Source: a bacterium (GTDB lineage: Bacteria; Tectomicrobia; Entotheonellia; Entotheonellales; Entotheonellaceae). Taken from it: a stretch of DNA of 8,280 bases. Below are positions 1 to 6,915 of the stretch, in pieces; position 1 is the stretch's first letter, and every line of letters begins with the position of its first letter. Made by a program: the position numbers and the translations under genes. The notes beneath the pieces were generated by a model that was not told where the DNA came from, did no database searches, and was given only the letters and a program-made list of their open reading frames with translations. The stretch is taken from contig JAPULM010000645.1 of NCBI GenBank assembly GCA_027294925.1, positions 1 through 8,280 on the forward strand. The letters are read 5' to 3'.

Positions 1-761
1 AAACGATCACATACACCGCCCCAGATGACACTCATCGCCGCTAGCATCATCTCCATCGTATGGGAAATAATATGCTTGGCGCCACGTCCTGCAAAGCGCT
101 CGACGCCGACCTGTGGCATGCCGCCGCCAGTGCCCTCATGAATACCGATGCAAAGATCAAGTTCCTGCGCTTCGGCCCACAGCGGGTCGTAGGCCGGGTG
201 ATCAAGCATGCGATCGTTGTACGGATTAGGACGCACGAAACCGCCCCGCATGCCAAGTTGCTTACGGGCAAAACGCATCTCTTCGATCGCCAACTCGACC
301 GATTGCATGGGCAGCATGGCGACCCCGAATAAGCGCTCGGGATAGGGGGAACAATAATCGGCCAGCCAGCGATTGTAGGCCCGGCACATCGCTGCGGCCA
401 ATTGCGGTTCAGTCACCGCGCCGGCAAACAAACCGACGCTGGGGTAAAGAAACGCCGCGTCAATGCCATCCAGATCCATGTCTGGTATGCGCGCATGCGG
501 GTCAAAGCCGCCTTTTCTCCCGTCTTCATAGCGCATGTTATTCAGATCGGCATCGTCACGCGCGCCGATTGCGCCAAGTAGTCCTAAGCCCTTTGGTCCT
601 CCCAGGACTCGACCTTCCACCAACATGCGTTCCTTGCCATCAGTGTCGACAAACCACTGCGGCGCCCGATCTCGGTAGGCCGGATCCAGATAGTTGTCCC
701 ACAAATCAAGAGGCTCCAGGATATGTCCGTCGGAATCGATGACATCATATGTACGGCTCAT
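1..761 (-). CDS. Amidohydrolase_2-family metal-dependent hydrolase, 3' part beyond window
   Basis: This gene is open at the left edge; 253 codons are visible. The product resembles the amidohydrolase_2 (ACMSD-like) TIM-barrel hydrolases, which hydrolyse or decarboxylate small cyclic or acyl substrates at a metal centre. It starts MSRTYDVIDSDGHILEP, giving the N-terminal D11-x-H13 metal motif that replaces HxH in many bacterial members. H208 (in GIHEG) and H234 (in SHTMEMM) fit the later metal or active-site histidines. The last visible residues, IWGGVCDRF, match the family's usual GGV-x-E/D-RFP segment, so the missing part should hold the final catalytic Asp. No signal peptide is seen, so it is probably cytoplasmic. 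The ATG at 759-761 is supported by AAGGAG at 769-774, seven bases upstream. It lies 77 bases downstream of the CitE-like gene on the same strand and is probably co-transcribed. The exact substrate cannot be assigned. Confidence 0.85.
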   Translation of the reverse strand, partial: MSRTYDVIDSDGHILEPLDLWDNYLDPAYRDRAPQWFVDTDGKERMLVEGRVLGGPKGLGLLGAIGARDDADLNNMRYEDGRKGGFDPHARIPDMDLDGIDAAFLYPSVGLFAGAVTEPQLAAAMCRAYNRWLADYCSPYPERLFGVAMLPMQSVELAIEEMRFARKQLGMRGGFVRPNPYNDRMLDHPAYDPLWAEAQELDLCIGIHEGTGGGMPQVGVERFAGRGAKHIISHTMEMMLAAMSVIWGGVCDR

Positions 762-837
762 GTCTAATCTCCTTGTGCAGCGGATGAGGTGTGCAACAAT
801 ACCCCCTATTGTGCCACCATTGCGACATCGAGGCAAG

Positions 838-860
838 ATCAAGGGCAGTCTGCCCTTGAT
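838..860 (-). repeat. Perfect 11-bp inverted repeat over the CitE-like stop codon
   Basis: The arms ATCAAGGGCAG and CTGCCCTTGAT are perfect complements separated by one base. The repeat contains the last codons and TGA stop of the CitE-like gene. In RNA the stem would have about 9-10 pairs closing a small loop. No run of U follows on the minus strand, so a classic intrinsic terminator is not supported. It could be an RNA element that separates or stabilises the upstream message, or a palindromic protein-binding site. Confidence 0.6.
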
Positions 861-1723
861 GGCATGCTCTCGGCAATTTCTAACAGCGCATAGGCACGTT
901 TCACCACCGGTACGTCGACAACCTTGCCATCCAGCGAGGTTGCTCCCTTGCCGATACGCTCGGCTTCTTCGAATACCGCAACCACTCGCCGAGCATGTTC
1001 AATTTCCTCCGGCGACGGCGAAAATACGGCATTGATGGTATCAATCTGGGCCGGGTGAATGGCGAATTTACCCTTAAAACCAATTTTCTTCGACGCCAGC
1101 GCGTTATGGCGCAACGCATCGAGGTCTCGAAAACCAAAAAAAGGCGTATCAAGGGCCGGCACATCCGCCGCCCGCGCCGCCACGCAGATGAGGCTGCGTG
1201 GAACCGCAACCTCGGAGTCATCTGCGTTGCGCTCAATGCCCATATCATGCGTCAAGTCCTCAGCCCCAAAGGCCGCCCCGGCCACGCGGGGTGACGCAGC
1301 CAGAATGTTGTAACAATGCACGATGGCCATCGCCGTCTCAATCCACGGCAATATCAGGGTCTGACCAACCGGCACGCCCGCCTTATCCTCCAGGTCGGCA
1401 ATGATATCGGCGACATACGTAATATCCTGCGGCGTGTAGATTTTGCCCACCGATACAGCATCGATATGGGGTCCGACGACCGCCGCCAGATCGTCTTCAA
1501 GCAGTCCGGTATCGCGTGCATTGACGCGTGGGATCACCATTGCCCCGCTGGCAGCCAACTGCGGCAAGAACGACGCTGTCACCTGGCGCGCATGGCGTTT
1601 TTCTTCCAAGGGAACCGAATCTTCCATGTCCGGTACAAACGCGTCCGGGGCGCAACCCACGGCCTTTTCGAGCATACGCGCTTGGTTGCCCGGCACAAAT
1701 AATAAACTTCTGAGTACGGCCAT
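839..1723 (-). CDS. CitE-like HpcH/HpaI aldolase / citrate lyase family protein
   Basis: The product is 294 residues, the normal size for stand-alone CitE-like lyases. These TIM-barrel, Mg-dependent enzymes cleave or form C-C bonds in CoA thioesters such as malyl-, citramalyl- or beta-hydroxyacyl-CoA. Family signatures are in order: RSLLFVPGN near residue 5; PDMEDSVP near 31, an acidic active-site loop; PRVN at 66-69 with the substrate-binding Arg; WIET with E129; GAEDL with E155/D156, the metal ligands; and GKFAIHPAQ near 218. No CitD or CitF subunit genes are nearby, so it is not a citrate lyase complex. I chose ATG 1723 over GTG 1726 because AGGAG at 1730-1734 is 6 bases from the ATG and only 3 from the GTG. 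It lies between an SDR gene and an amidohydrolase gene on the same strand, suggesting an acyl-CoA or organic-acid degradation operon. The specific substrate is unknown. Confidence 0.88.
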   Translation of the reverse strand: MAVLRSLLFVPGNQARMLEKAVGCAPDAFVPDMEDSVPLEEKRHARQVTASFLPQLAASGAMVIPRVNARDTGLLEDDLAAVVGPHIDAVSVGKIYTPQDITYVADIIADLEDKAGVPVGQTLILPWIETAMAIVHCYNILAASPRVAGAAFGAEDLTHDMGIERNADDSEVAVPRSLICVAARAADVPALDTPFFGFRDLDALRHNALASKKIGFKGKFAIHPAQIDTINAVFSPSPEEIEHARRVVAVFEEAERIGKGATSLDGKVVDVPVVKRAYALLEIAESMPSRADCP

Positions 1724-1740
1724 CACACACTCCTATGCAT

Positions 1741-1760
1741 CGTTGAGCAACTCGTCAACG
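1741..1760 (-). repeat. Short inverted repeat in the SDR to CitE-like spacer
   Basis: CGTTGA and TCAACG form 6-bp arms around an 8-base loop, just upstream of the AGGAG site of the CitE-like gene in the 94-base spacer. It could be an operator half-site pair or a weak hairpin. An arm this short can occur by chance. Confidence 0.25.
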
Positions 1761-1817
1761 GATCATTCTCACCCAACCACTTTCAGCCGGACTAAGGGAT
1801 CTGTGTCAATTTTACAT

Positions 1818-2570
1818 TTACAGCGCTAAATATCCACCGTCGACCACCAATTCCGTACCGGTGATGTAGGACGCTTGATCAGAAGCCAAAAATAACACCG
1901 CGTAGCCGACTTCTTCTGTTCGTCCGGCCCGTCCCATCGGCACCAATGACAGCCGTTGTCGGCGTTTTTCCGGATCGGCGCTGGCGGTGGACGTTTGCAT
2001 CGGCGGCATCATGCCCGGATGCACGGAATTGACGCGTATACCGTCTTTTGCATACTGTACAGCGGCGGACTTGGTCATCAGACGTACGGCTCCCTTGGAG
2101 GCGTTGTAGCCCATATGCACGTAGTCCTGACCGATAAAGCCGGAAATGGAGGATATATTGACAATGGCGCCGCCGCCTGCCTGCTGCATGGTTGGGATAG
2201 CGTATTTCATGCCTAAAAAAACACCTTTGGCATTCACATTCATCAGCGTGTCCCAGACATCGACTCGCATCAGGTCTGATGAAGCAGAGCCACTTAGCCC
2301 GGCATTGTTCACCAAGATATCTAATTTGCCGAATCTGGCCACCGTGGTGTTCACCACCTCTTGCCAGTCTTCTTATTGCGTTACGTCTAGACGCACATAG
2401 ACCGCTTCTCCCCCATCCTGAGTAATCGCCGCAGCCACCGCCTGTCCTTCAGTTTCGAGCAAATCGGCCACTACAATGTTCGCCCCTTCTTTGGCGAACA
2501 ATTGCGCTTCGGTTTTACCCATGCCGTTGGCGCTGCCGCTAATCACCGCCACTTTTCCTTCTAATCGCAT
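1818..2570 (-). pseudogene. Short-chain dehydrogenase/reductase (SDR), interrupted by in-frame TAA
   Basis: Read through, this is a 250-codon classical SDR, exactly family length. Such enzymes are NAD(P)-dependent Rossmann oxidoreductases of alcohols or ketones. Visible motifs are the cofactor loop SGSANGMGK (G12, G16, G18); D36 after the second strand (VVAD), favouring NAD(H); LDV at 61-63; NNAG at 87-90; catalytic S139/S140 in NISSISG; Y154 and K158 in YNASK; and the C-terminal VVDGGYLAL. Codon 66 (2373-2375) is TAA, in the same frame as both halves (RLDVTQ-stop-EDWQEVV), so there is no frameshift. Similar proteins usually have an acidic residue here, so a one-base change such as GAA to TAA is plausible. 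The ATG at 2568-2570 is preceded by AAGGA at 2576-2580; an upstream GTG at 2588 lacks such spacing. The first piece has only the cofactor loop. A restart at GTG 2357 would lack it. It is therefore probably inactive, unless readthrough or a sequencing error explains the stop. Confidence 0.85.
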
Positions 2571-3028
2571 AGCTTTCCTTTCTGTCACGCTTTTATTGCT
2601 TCCTCACAGCATACCAGAAGTGCTATTACAACCCTAGTGCTTCTCGCCGTCGCTCAACTATGCCCGAATGATCCTTTAACATCAAGATATCAGGGCAGGT
2701 GCTCACCCGCTAATCCTTTTAAATAGCGTAAGGCTACTGTTATAAATTAGGTTAGGGATGAATGGTGAATCCCAATATGACAGCAGGATATGACACTCCT
2801 GTCGCTGTTTTTCAAAGAGTTATGAACGCCGACATGCGAGCTGATTCATAATCAAAGTACTAGCGGATGAGCACCAACAACTTGATGGCTGAAGTGCTTT
2901 CATTTCTGACCTGCACCGACGGCTAACACGGCGCTCCACACGATGTGCTCGGTTTATTTGACGTTTCCGGCCGCGCTTCGTCAAACCTATCAACCCATAA
3001 CGTACGCGACCCTTTAGGCGACGCCCCC
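2571..3028. other. Intergenic gap between the arylsulfotransferase-family and SDR genes
   Basis: This 458-base gap contains no convincing coding region on either strand. The end near the SDR gene holds its Shine-Dalgarno site and the candidate promoters. A short imperfect hairpin (2780-2808: ACAG plus CAGGA against TCCTG plus CTGT, with a 3-base bulge) is followed by five T on the plus strand. It would terminate plus-strand transcription, but no plus-strand gene lies upstream of it. No RNA gene or repeat array is recognised. Confidence 0.6.
2657..2685 (-). promoter_or_regulatory. Candidate sigma70-type promoter upstream of the SDR gene
   Basis: On the minus strand, TTGATG (2680-2685) and CATAGT (2657-2662) are separated by 17 bases; each matches four of six consensus positions. 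A second option nearer the gene is an extended -10, TGGTATGCT (2608-2616), without a good -35. Either could drive the SDR, CitE-like and amidohydrolase genes. Both are weak matches. Confidence 0.3.
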
Positions 3029-4132
3029 TTAGTGTGATGCATACAAATGGCTGAGCCAGGCGTGCGCTTCCGGTCTGAGTAACTTAGCCTGAAAACCTGG
3101 GAAATCCGGGCTGTAACGATAGGCCCGAAATACCGTATTGACGTTGCCCCAGCGCTCATCATAACCAAAAAACGGGTTGACAAACTGCCAGACCATTTCC
3201 CCCGTGGGGGTGACTTCGAAGATCCGGCCATGCATCCCCTCGCAAATCAGCGTATTGCCATTGTCCAGCCGCTGCGCGCCGCTGATAAACGAGCTAAAAA
3301 AAGCCCAGCTCGGCTTGGTTTCATAGGTCCAGCCAATCTCATCCGTCTGCGGATCCACCTCTATCACACGGGAACCTGGGAACGGCGCGACGCGGCGCGT
3401 ATGCCAGCCATTATCAAACAGCAAAATTTGGCCGTTAGGCAATGGATTTGGATCATGCTGGCCACCCAGTTGCGCCGCACCCCACTTCCAAACGAAATCG
3501 TCAGTCTGCCGGTCGATAATGCCAATCGTGTTAATGGCGCGAAAACTGGTTAGCAGATTGCCGTCCGGCAACACCTCACACGTATTTGCATGCGTCCATT
3601 CCTGGCGTTGATGCAGCGGCGCAATGACATCGGTGTTGGCCTCTAGATGTTGATAACCATGCCATTCCCACACCACCCGATGATCCGGCGTCACTTCCCG
3701 AAAGTAATCGCCCCACATGCCTTGCTCATGCTCCGTGTCAGGCAATCCGCCCTGCACCTGAGCTGCAATGACATCCGGCACCCGTTCCCAACCCAGCACC
3801 ATCGTATGCCCATTGGGCAACCGGCAAAAATCGTGATGCAGGCTCACATCGGCATATTCCCACACCAGCGCGTCATCCCAATCCAGCTCTACTATACGTT
3901 CGCCCCGACCGCCAAATTTCAAAGGTTCGTTGCCGGTTCGAATATTAATCAGGAGATTGCCGTTATCTAACAGATGGCCATAGGTTCCGGGACATCCTGG
4001 CAGCGCCCAGCGATGCACAATGCTCCCCTGCATATCAATCAGATACGTCGCCGTACCGGTCATGGGCGTAAACAAGGTATAACCGTGATAAGCCTGCTTG
4101 GCGTCATAAGTCGTCAGTCCGAGTGGGTGCAT
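3029..4132 (-). CDS. Arylsulfotransferase (ASST)-family beta-propeller protein
   Basis: The product is 367 residues and resembles the aryl-sulfate sulfotransferase / Arylsulfotran_2 group, which transfers sulfate between phenolic compounds or is uncharacterised in many branches. Blade-like repeats carry L-x-N/D-G-N/H/Q motifs near residues 55, 105, 188, 231 and 289, each followed by a hydrophobic strand. Conserved-looking histidines are H99/H100 (SLHHDF), H181 (WTHAN) and H226 (GGQHDPNPLPNG). The C-terminal GAQRLDNGNTLICEG and VWQFVNPF segments also fit the family. No signal peptide or transmembrane segment is seen, whereas characterised AssT enzymes are periplasmic, so a cytoplasmic location is inferred. 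The ATG at 4130-4132 is preceded by AGAGGA at 4140-4145 with a 7-base spacer. It lies 458 bases upstream of the SDR, CitE-like and amidohydrolase genes on the same strand, possibly in its own unit. Sulfotransferase activity is not shown by the sequence; a PQQ-like or structural propeller is the alternative. Confidence 0.8.
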   Translation of the reverse strand: MHPLGLTTYDAKQAYHGYTLFTPMTGTATYLIDMQGSIVHRWALPGCPGTYGHLLDNGNLLINIRTGNEPLKFGGRGERIVELDWDDALVWEYADVSLHHDFCRLPNGHTMVLGWERVPDVIAAQVQGGLPDTEHEQGMWGDYFREVTPDHRVVWEWHGYQHLEANTDVIAPLHQRQEWTHANTCEVLPDGNLLTSFRAINTIGIIDRQTDDFVWKWGAAQLGGQHDPNPLPNGQILLFDNGWHTRRVAPFPGSRVIEVDPQTDEIGWTYETKPSWAFFSSFISGAQRLDNGNTLICEGMHGRIFEVTPTGEMVWQFVNPFFGYDERWGNVNTVFRAYRYSPDFPGFQAKLLRPEAHAWLSHLYASH

Positions 4133-4173
4133 GGTGGTATCCTCTGAGGTAACGGTATTCCGGTTTAAGATTT

Positions 4174-4387
4174 TTATCCTGCCTCAACGCGCTGCACCAG
4201 GCCATGCCGCAGAAACAGAAGTCAGGTAACAATTTGGCGCTGGTGTAGCCCGAATTGTCGGGCAATCGCCTGGCGATACATGGCGAGTTGGGGCTGATAG
4301 TGCGCCACGCTTACCTATGACTCTATAGCTGTAGGCCAATTCCACCAGTTGCAGTAAGCGATTCAATTCGCGCTGGTCGCAGTGCAT
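4174..4387 (-). pseudogene. Decayed C-terminal remnant resembling a RecB/AddA-type nuclease domain
   Basis: Two frames together resemble the last part of the nuclease domain of UvrD/RecB- or AddA-type helicase-nucleases. The first frame (from 4387) reads RELNRLLQLVELAYSYRVIG. The second, offset by one base and open from 4314, reads AHYQPQLAMYRQAIARQFG, then TGA at 4222-4224, then LLFLRHGLVQRVEAG and TAA at 4174-4176. Known relatives have R-I-D-R-L-L, then D-Y-K, then HYxPQLxxYxxA, then xLLFLxxG near the end. Here the corresponding D, D and K appear as N, S and R, so the nuclease centre would be lost even without the frame break. It begins 15 bases after the stop of the helicase-nuclease gene, on the same strand. 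This looks like the tail of a mostly deleted gene. The assignment is by eye from a short segment; a fortuitous match is possible. Confidence 0.4.
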
Positions 4388-4402
4388 GGCCAGGTCTTAA
4401 AC

Positions 4403-6832
4403 TCACTCGGATTCCGGCCTATGGCGACGCCAAAAGTGTGCCAAGCTTTGCTGATAGTCATGGGTGATTAGCTCGCGCGGCGAGTTCGTATACCAGTGTG
4501 AGGGAAAAAGCGCTGTGTAGTTTGAATACGTAAACCGTTTACCGATCAGGGCGATAACGCCCACATCAGTGGCAGAGCGAATCACCCGTCCGGCGGACTG
4601 AATGACGCGGTTCATACCGGGATAGAGGTAGGCATAGGCAAAACCACGCTCGTAACGCGTTTCAAAATAGTCACGGATCAGCTCCTGTTCAGCATCCATA
4701 CGTGGTAATCCGGGTCCAATAATCATCACGCCCACCAGCATATCGCCAGGATAGTCAACCCCCTCGGCAAAAATGCCGCCCAGCACAGCCAACAGCAATC
4801 GTGTGGTTGTGCTGGGTTGCCGCAACTGCCGAAGGACGGCGACGCGGTCAGCTTCGATCATGCTTTCAGTTTGCTCAATGCGTTCATAGCCCGGGCGTTG
4901 TAACCAGGTACGGACCAGATGAAGATAGGCGAAGCTAGGAAAAAAGGCGATATAATTTCCGACCTGCTGTGCAACAATGTCCTCGATGATGCGGGCAACT
5001 TTCGGTGCATCCCGTTGGCGATCACGATAGATCGTAGAAACGTCCGGAATGACCATGAGCTGGCGATTTTCGGGCGGAAACGGCGACGGGCATTCGGCTG
5101 TGAAGGTACGATCGGCAGGAAAACCCAACACCTCCTGGTAAAAATCAAACGGTGTCAAGGTGGCTGACATGGCCACCACGCTGTGAAAGCCGGACAGGCG
5201 CTGGTGTAAAAAACGCGATGCGTCTTTACACAGGATTTTGAAAACCGCATCATCCGGCTGATGCTGATAGATATAAGAAAATACCTCCCCCCCCAGGGCC
5301 AGCACGTCACAAAAATGTTGAAAATGATAGTAAAAATCCTGTATCGGATCGCCACCCGGCGTGTGGCCGGTGCGGCGGCGATAGATGGCGTAATCAACCA
5401 TCAGATCTTCAAGTTCATGGCGCAAATCGGCCAGCAGCGCCAGAGGCGGCTCGACCAGAGTTTGCTGTCCCGCCAGCGGGGTTTGCAACGCTTCCGCATA
5501 AAGCTGCGGAAATAGCGCCTCAAGGTGCTGAAAAAAGCACTCAAACTCCCGAAACAAGCGAACCGGCTCATCGGCGCAGTAGGCAATCAACTGCTGAATC
5601 CGACGCTGACGTAAGATCGGCGAGTAGTAATCACGGCCGCGTGTGTACAGATTGTGTGCCTCGTCAATAATGAGCAGACAATCGTCATACGCCTCATCCT
5701 GAAAAAACCGTCGTAGATACGCCCCTGGATCGAATACGTAATTGTAGTCGCCGATGATCAAATCAGCTTCCTCAGCAACATCTAACGACAGTTCAAACGG
5801 ACAAATTTGGTGCTTCTGTCCCTGTTCGGCACAGGTGCTAGGCTCAACCACAGCGAGGCGCAAAAGCTCGTCAAGCACGCCGCTGCGTTCTAACTTAGCG
5901 CTGTAGTCTTTGGCAAAGTCACAGACGCTTTCATGACAATAATAGATGTCGTTCAGACAGCTTTTTTCCTTCGCGCGCAGATGCACAGCCGTAAAAGGTA
6001 CCTGTTGCTGCGCCAATTGCTGCAAGGTTGCGACCGCTAGATATTGCTGGGTGGTCTTAGCAGTGACAAAAAAAACACGCAACCCCTCCTGCAGAGCATA
6101 CTCCAGGGCTGGATAGAGAGCGGCGATGGTCTTACCGATACCGGTTGGCGCCGACACTAACACGCAACTTTGATCCTGCACCGCTAAACGCACCTGTTGC
6201 ATCATGTCGTCTTGATAGGGTCGCGTGGTGGGAAACGGAAAATGTAGATTGGCCACTTGTTCTTGACGCCGAGCTGCACGCTCGGCGCGGGCTTGGTAGC
6301 GGGACAGGACACGGCGAATCTGTGCTATCAAGAACGCTTCGCTTTGCGCCGCGTCCGGTTCCAACAGCAAAACCTTACGGTGCTCGCTGCCAAGATTGAC
6401 CAACACCAGATGGCCGAGCACCGGGCCGTCGTGTTGTGCATGCAGTAAATGAATATACAGCGCCAGCTGCCGTTCGTAGGTAGGATAGTCGTGTAGACTA
6501 ATGGTCGGAAAGCGTTCTGCCGGGATCATCAGGCTCTTAATCTCTTCAACGATCAGCGTTTCCCCTGCCTTGTAGAGGCCATCGATCCGCCCCTGGATAT
6601 GGACGGTATAACCATCCACGATGCGTTGCTGGCGGATGGTGACTTCGGCGCGATAGGCATCCTGCGCGGCGAGCTGGGCTGACTGGTGTTCCGTATGCAC
6701 CTGCCGACCCATGGCAGCGCGTTGGCGCAACCTGGGTGCCAGCGGCACGGCGCCGGGAAAATGCTCGGTGGCGCAGAGATCGCCGACACTTAACCATAGC
6801 ATGTGGCTCACGGCGTCAAAACGAATGGTCAT
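4403..6832 (-). CDS. PD-(D/E)XK nuclease / XPD-DinG-type Fe-S helicase fusion
   Basis: The product is 809 residues and combines two modules. Residues about 10-185 form a Cas4/RecB-like PD-(D/E)XK nuclease: H46/H49, D84 in GRIDGLY, E97-x-K99 in VEEIKS, and Q122/Y126 in RQLALY. Residues about 200-809 form an SF2 XPD/DinG-like helicase: Walker A SAPTGIGKT (227-235), DEAH box at 390-393, SATL (556-559), and motif VI with Q745, G748, R749 and R752. Between Walker A and DEAH, C292, C299, C304 and C344 (KSCLNDIYYC, SVCDFAK, ICPFELS) fit the four Fe-S ligands of XPD-type helicases; C334 is an extra cysteine. All key residues are present, so it should be active as an ATP-dependent 5'-3' helicase coupled to a nuclease, in repair or defence. 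The ATG at 6830-6832 has no clear Shine-Dalgarno site; M11 (ATG 6800-6802) is the alternative. It is divergent from the HD-domain gene. The specific role is inferred. Confidence 0.9.
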   Translation of the reverse strand: MTIRFDAVSHMLWLSVGDLCATEHFPGAVPLAPRLRQRAAMGRQVHTEHQSAQLAAQDAYRAEVTIRQQRIVDGYTVHIQGRIDGLYKAGETLIVEEIKSLMIPAERFPTISLHDYPTYERQLALYIHLLHAQHDGPVLGHLVLVNLGSEHRKVLLLEPDAAQSEAFLIAQIRRVLSRYQARAERAARRQEQVANLHFPFPTTRPYQDDMMQQVRLAVQDQSCVLVSAPTGIGKTIAALYPALEYALQEGLRVFFVTAKTTQQYLAVATLQQLAQQQVPFTAVHLRAKEKSCLNDIYYCHESVCDFAKDYSAKLERSGVLDELLRLAVVEPSTCAEQGQKHQICPFELSLDVAEEADLIIGDYNYVFDPGAYLRRFFQDEAYDDCLLIIDEAHNLYTRGRDYYSPILRQRRIQQLIAYCADEPVRLFREFECFFQHLEALFPQLYAEALQTPLAGQQTLVEPPLALLADLRHELEDLMVDYAIYRRRTGHTPGGDPIQDFYYHFQHFCDVLALGGEVFSYIYQHQPDDAVFKILCKDASRFLHQRLSGFHSVVAMSATLTPFDFYQEVLGFPADRTFTAECPSPFPPENRQLMVIPDVSTIYRDRQRDAPKVARIIEDIVAQQVGNYIAFFPSFAYLHLVRTWLQRPGYERIEQTESMIEADRVAVLRQLRQPSTTTRLLLAVLGGIFAEGVDYPGDMLVGVMIIGPGLPRMDAEQELIRDYFETRYERGFAYAYLYPGMNRVIQSAGRVIRSATDVGVIALIGKRFTYSNYTALFPSHWYTNSPRELITHDYQQSLAHFWRRHRPESE

Positions 6833-6915
6833 AGAAATTGCAGGGTTAAGGGATATTTGTTAGACTGCGTCGCGTACGATCCAGACAAGCTTTACTCCAC
6901 ACAAGGGGCCGTTTC
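6833..6915. promoter_or_regulatory. Divergent promoter region between helicase and HD-domain genes
   Basis: This 83-base spacer must hold the start signals of both genes if each is transcribed from here. Plus-strand candidate: TTGCAG (6838-6843), 17 bases, TAGACT (6861-6866). Minus-strand candidate: TTGTCT (6883-6888), 18 bases, TCTAAC (6859-6864). The two -10 elements overlap, so the promoters might interfere. Consensus matches are only partial, and the positions are suggestions. Confidence 0.35.

Noticed and set aside
839..1829. Several overlapping plus- and minus-strand open frames over the CitE-like gene
   Set aside because: They overlap a gene with full family motifs and have biased, unrecognisable translations; they are shadows of its codon structure.
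2755..2773. GGGAT / ATCCC inverted repeat in the gap upstream of the SDR gene
   Set aside because: Only 5-bp arms around a 9-base loop, without other support; expected by chance in this length.
2780..2812. Hairpin plus five T on the plus strand, like an intrinsic terminator
   Set aside because: The stem is imperfect with a 3-base bulge and there is no plus-strand gene upstream to terminate; likely chance.
2923..3231. Minus-strand open frame of about 102 codons at the 3' end of the arylsulfotransferase-family gene
   Set aside because: Most of it overlaps the real gene in another frame, and the portion beyond its stop has no recognisable content.
3230..3553. Plus-strand open frame of about 107 codons inside the arylsulfotransferase-family gene
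   Set aside because: It is antisense to a strongly supported gene, has no recognisable domain and no ribosome binding site fits; it is a shadow frame.
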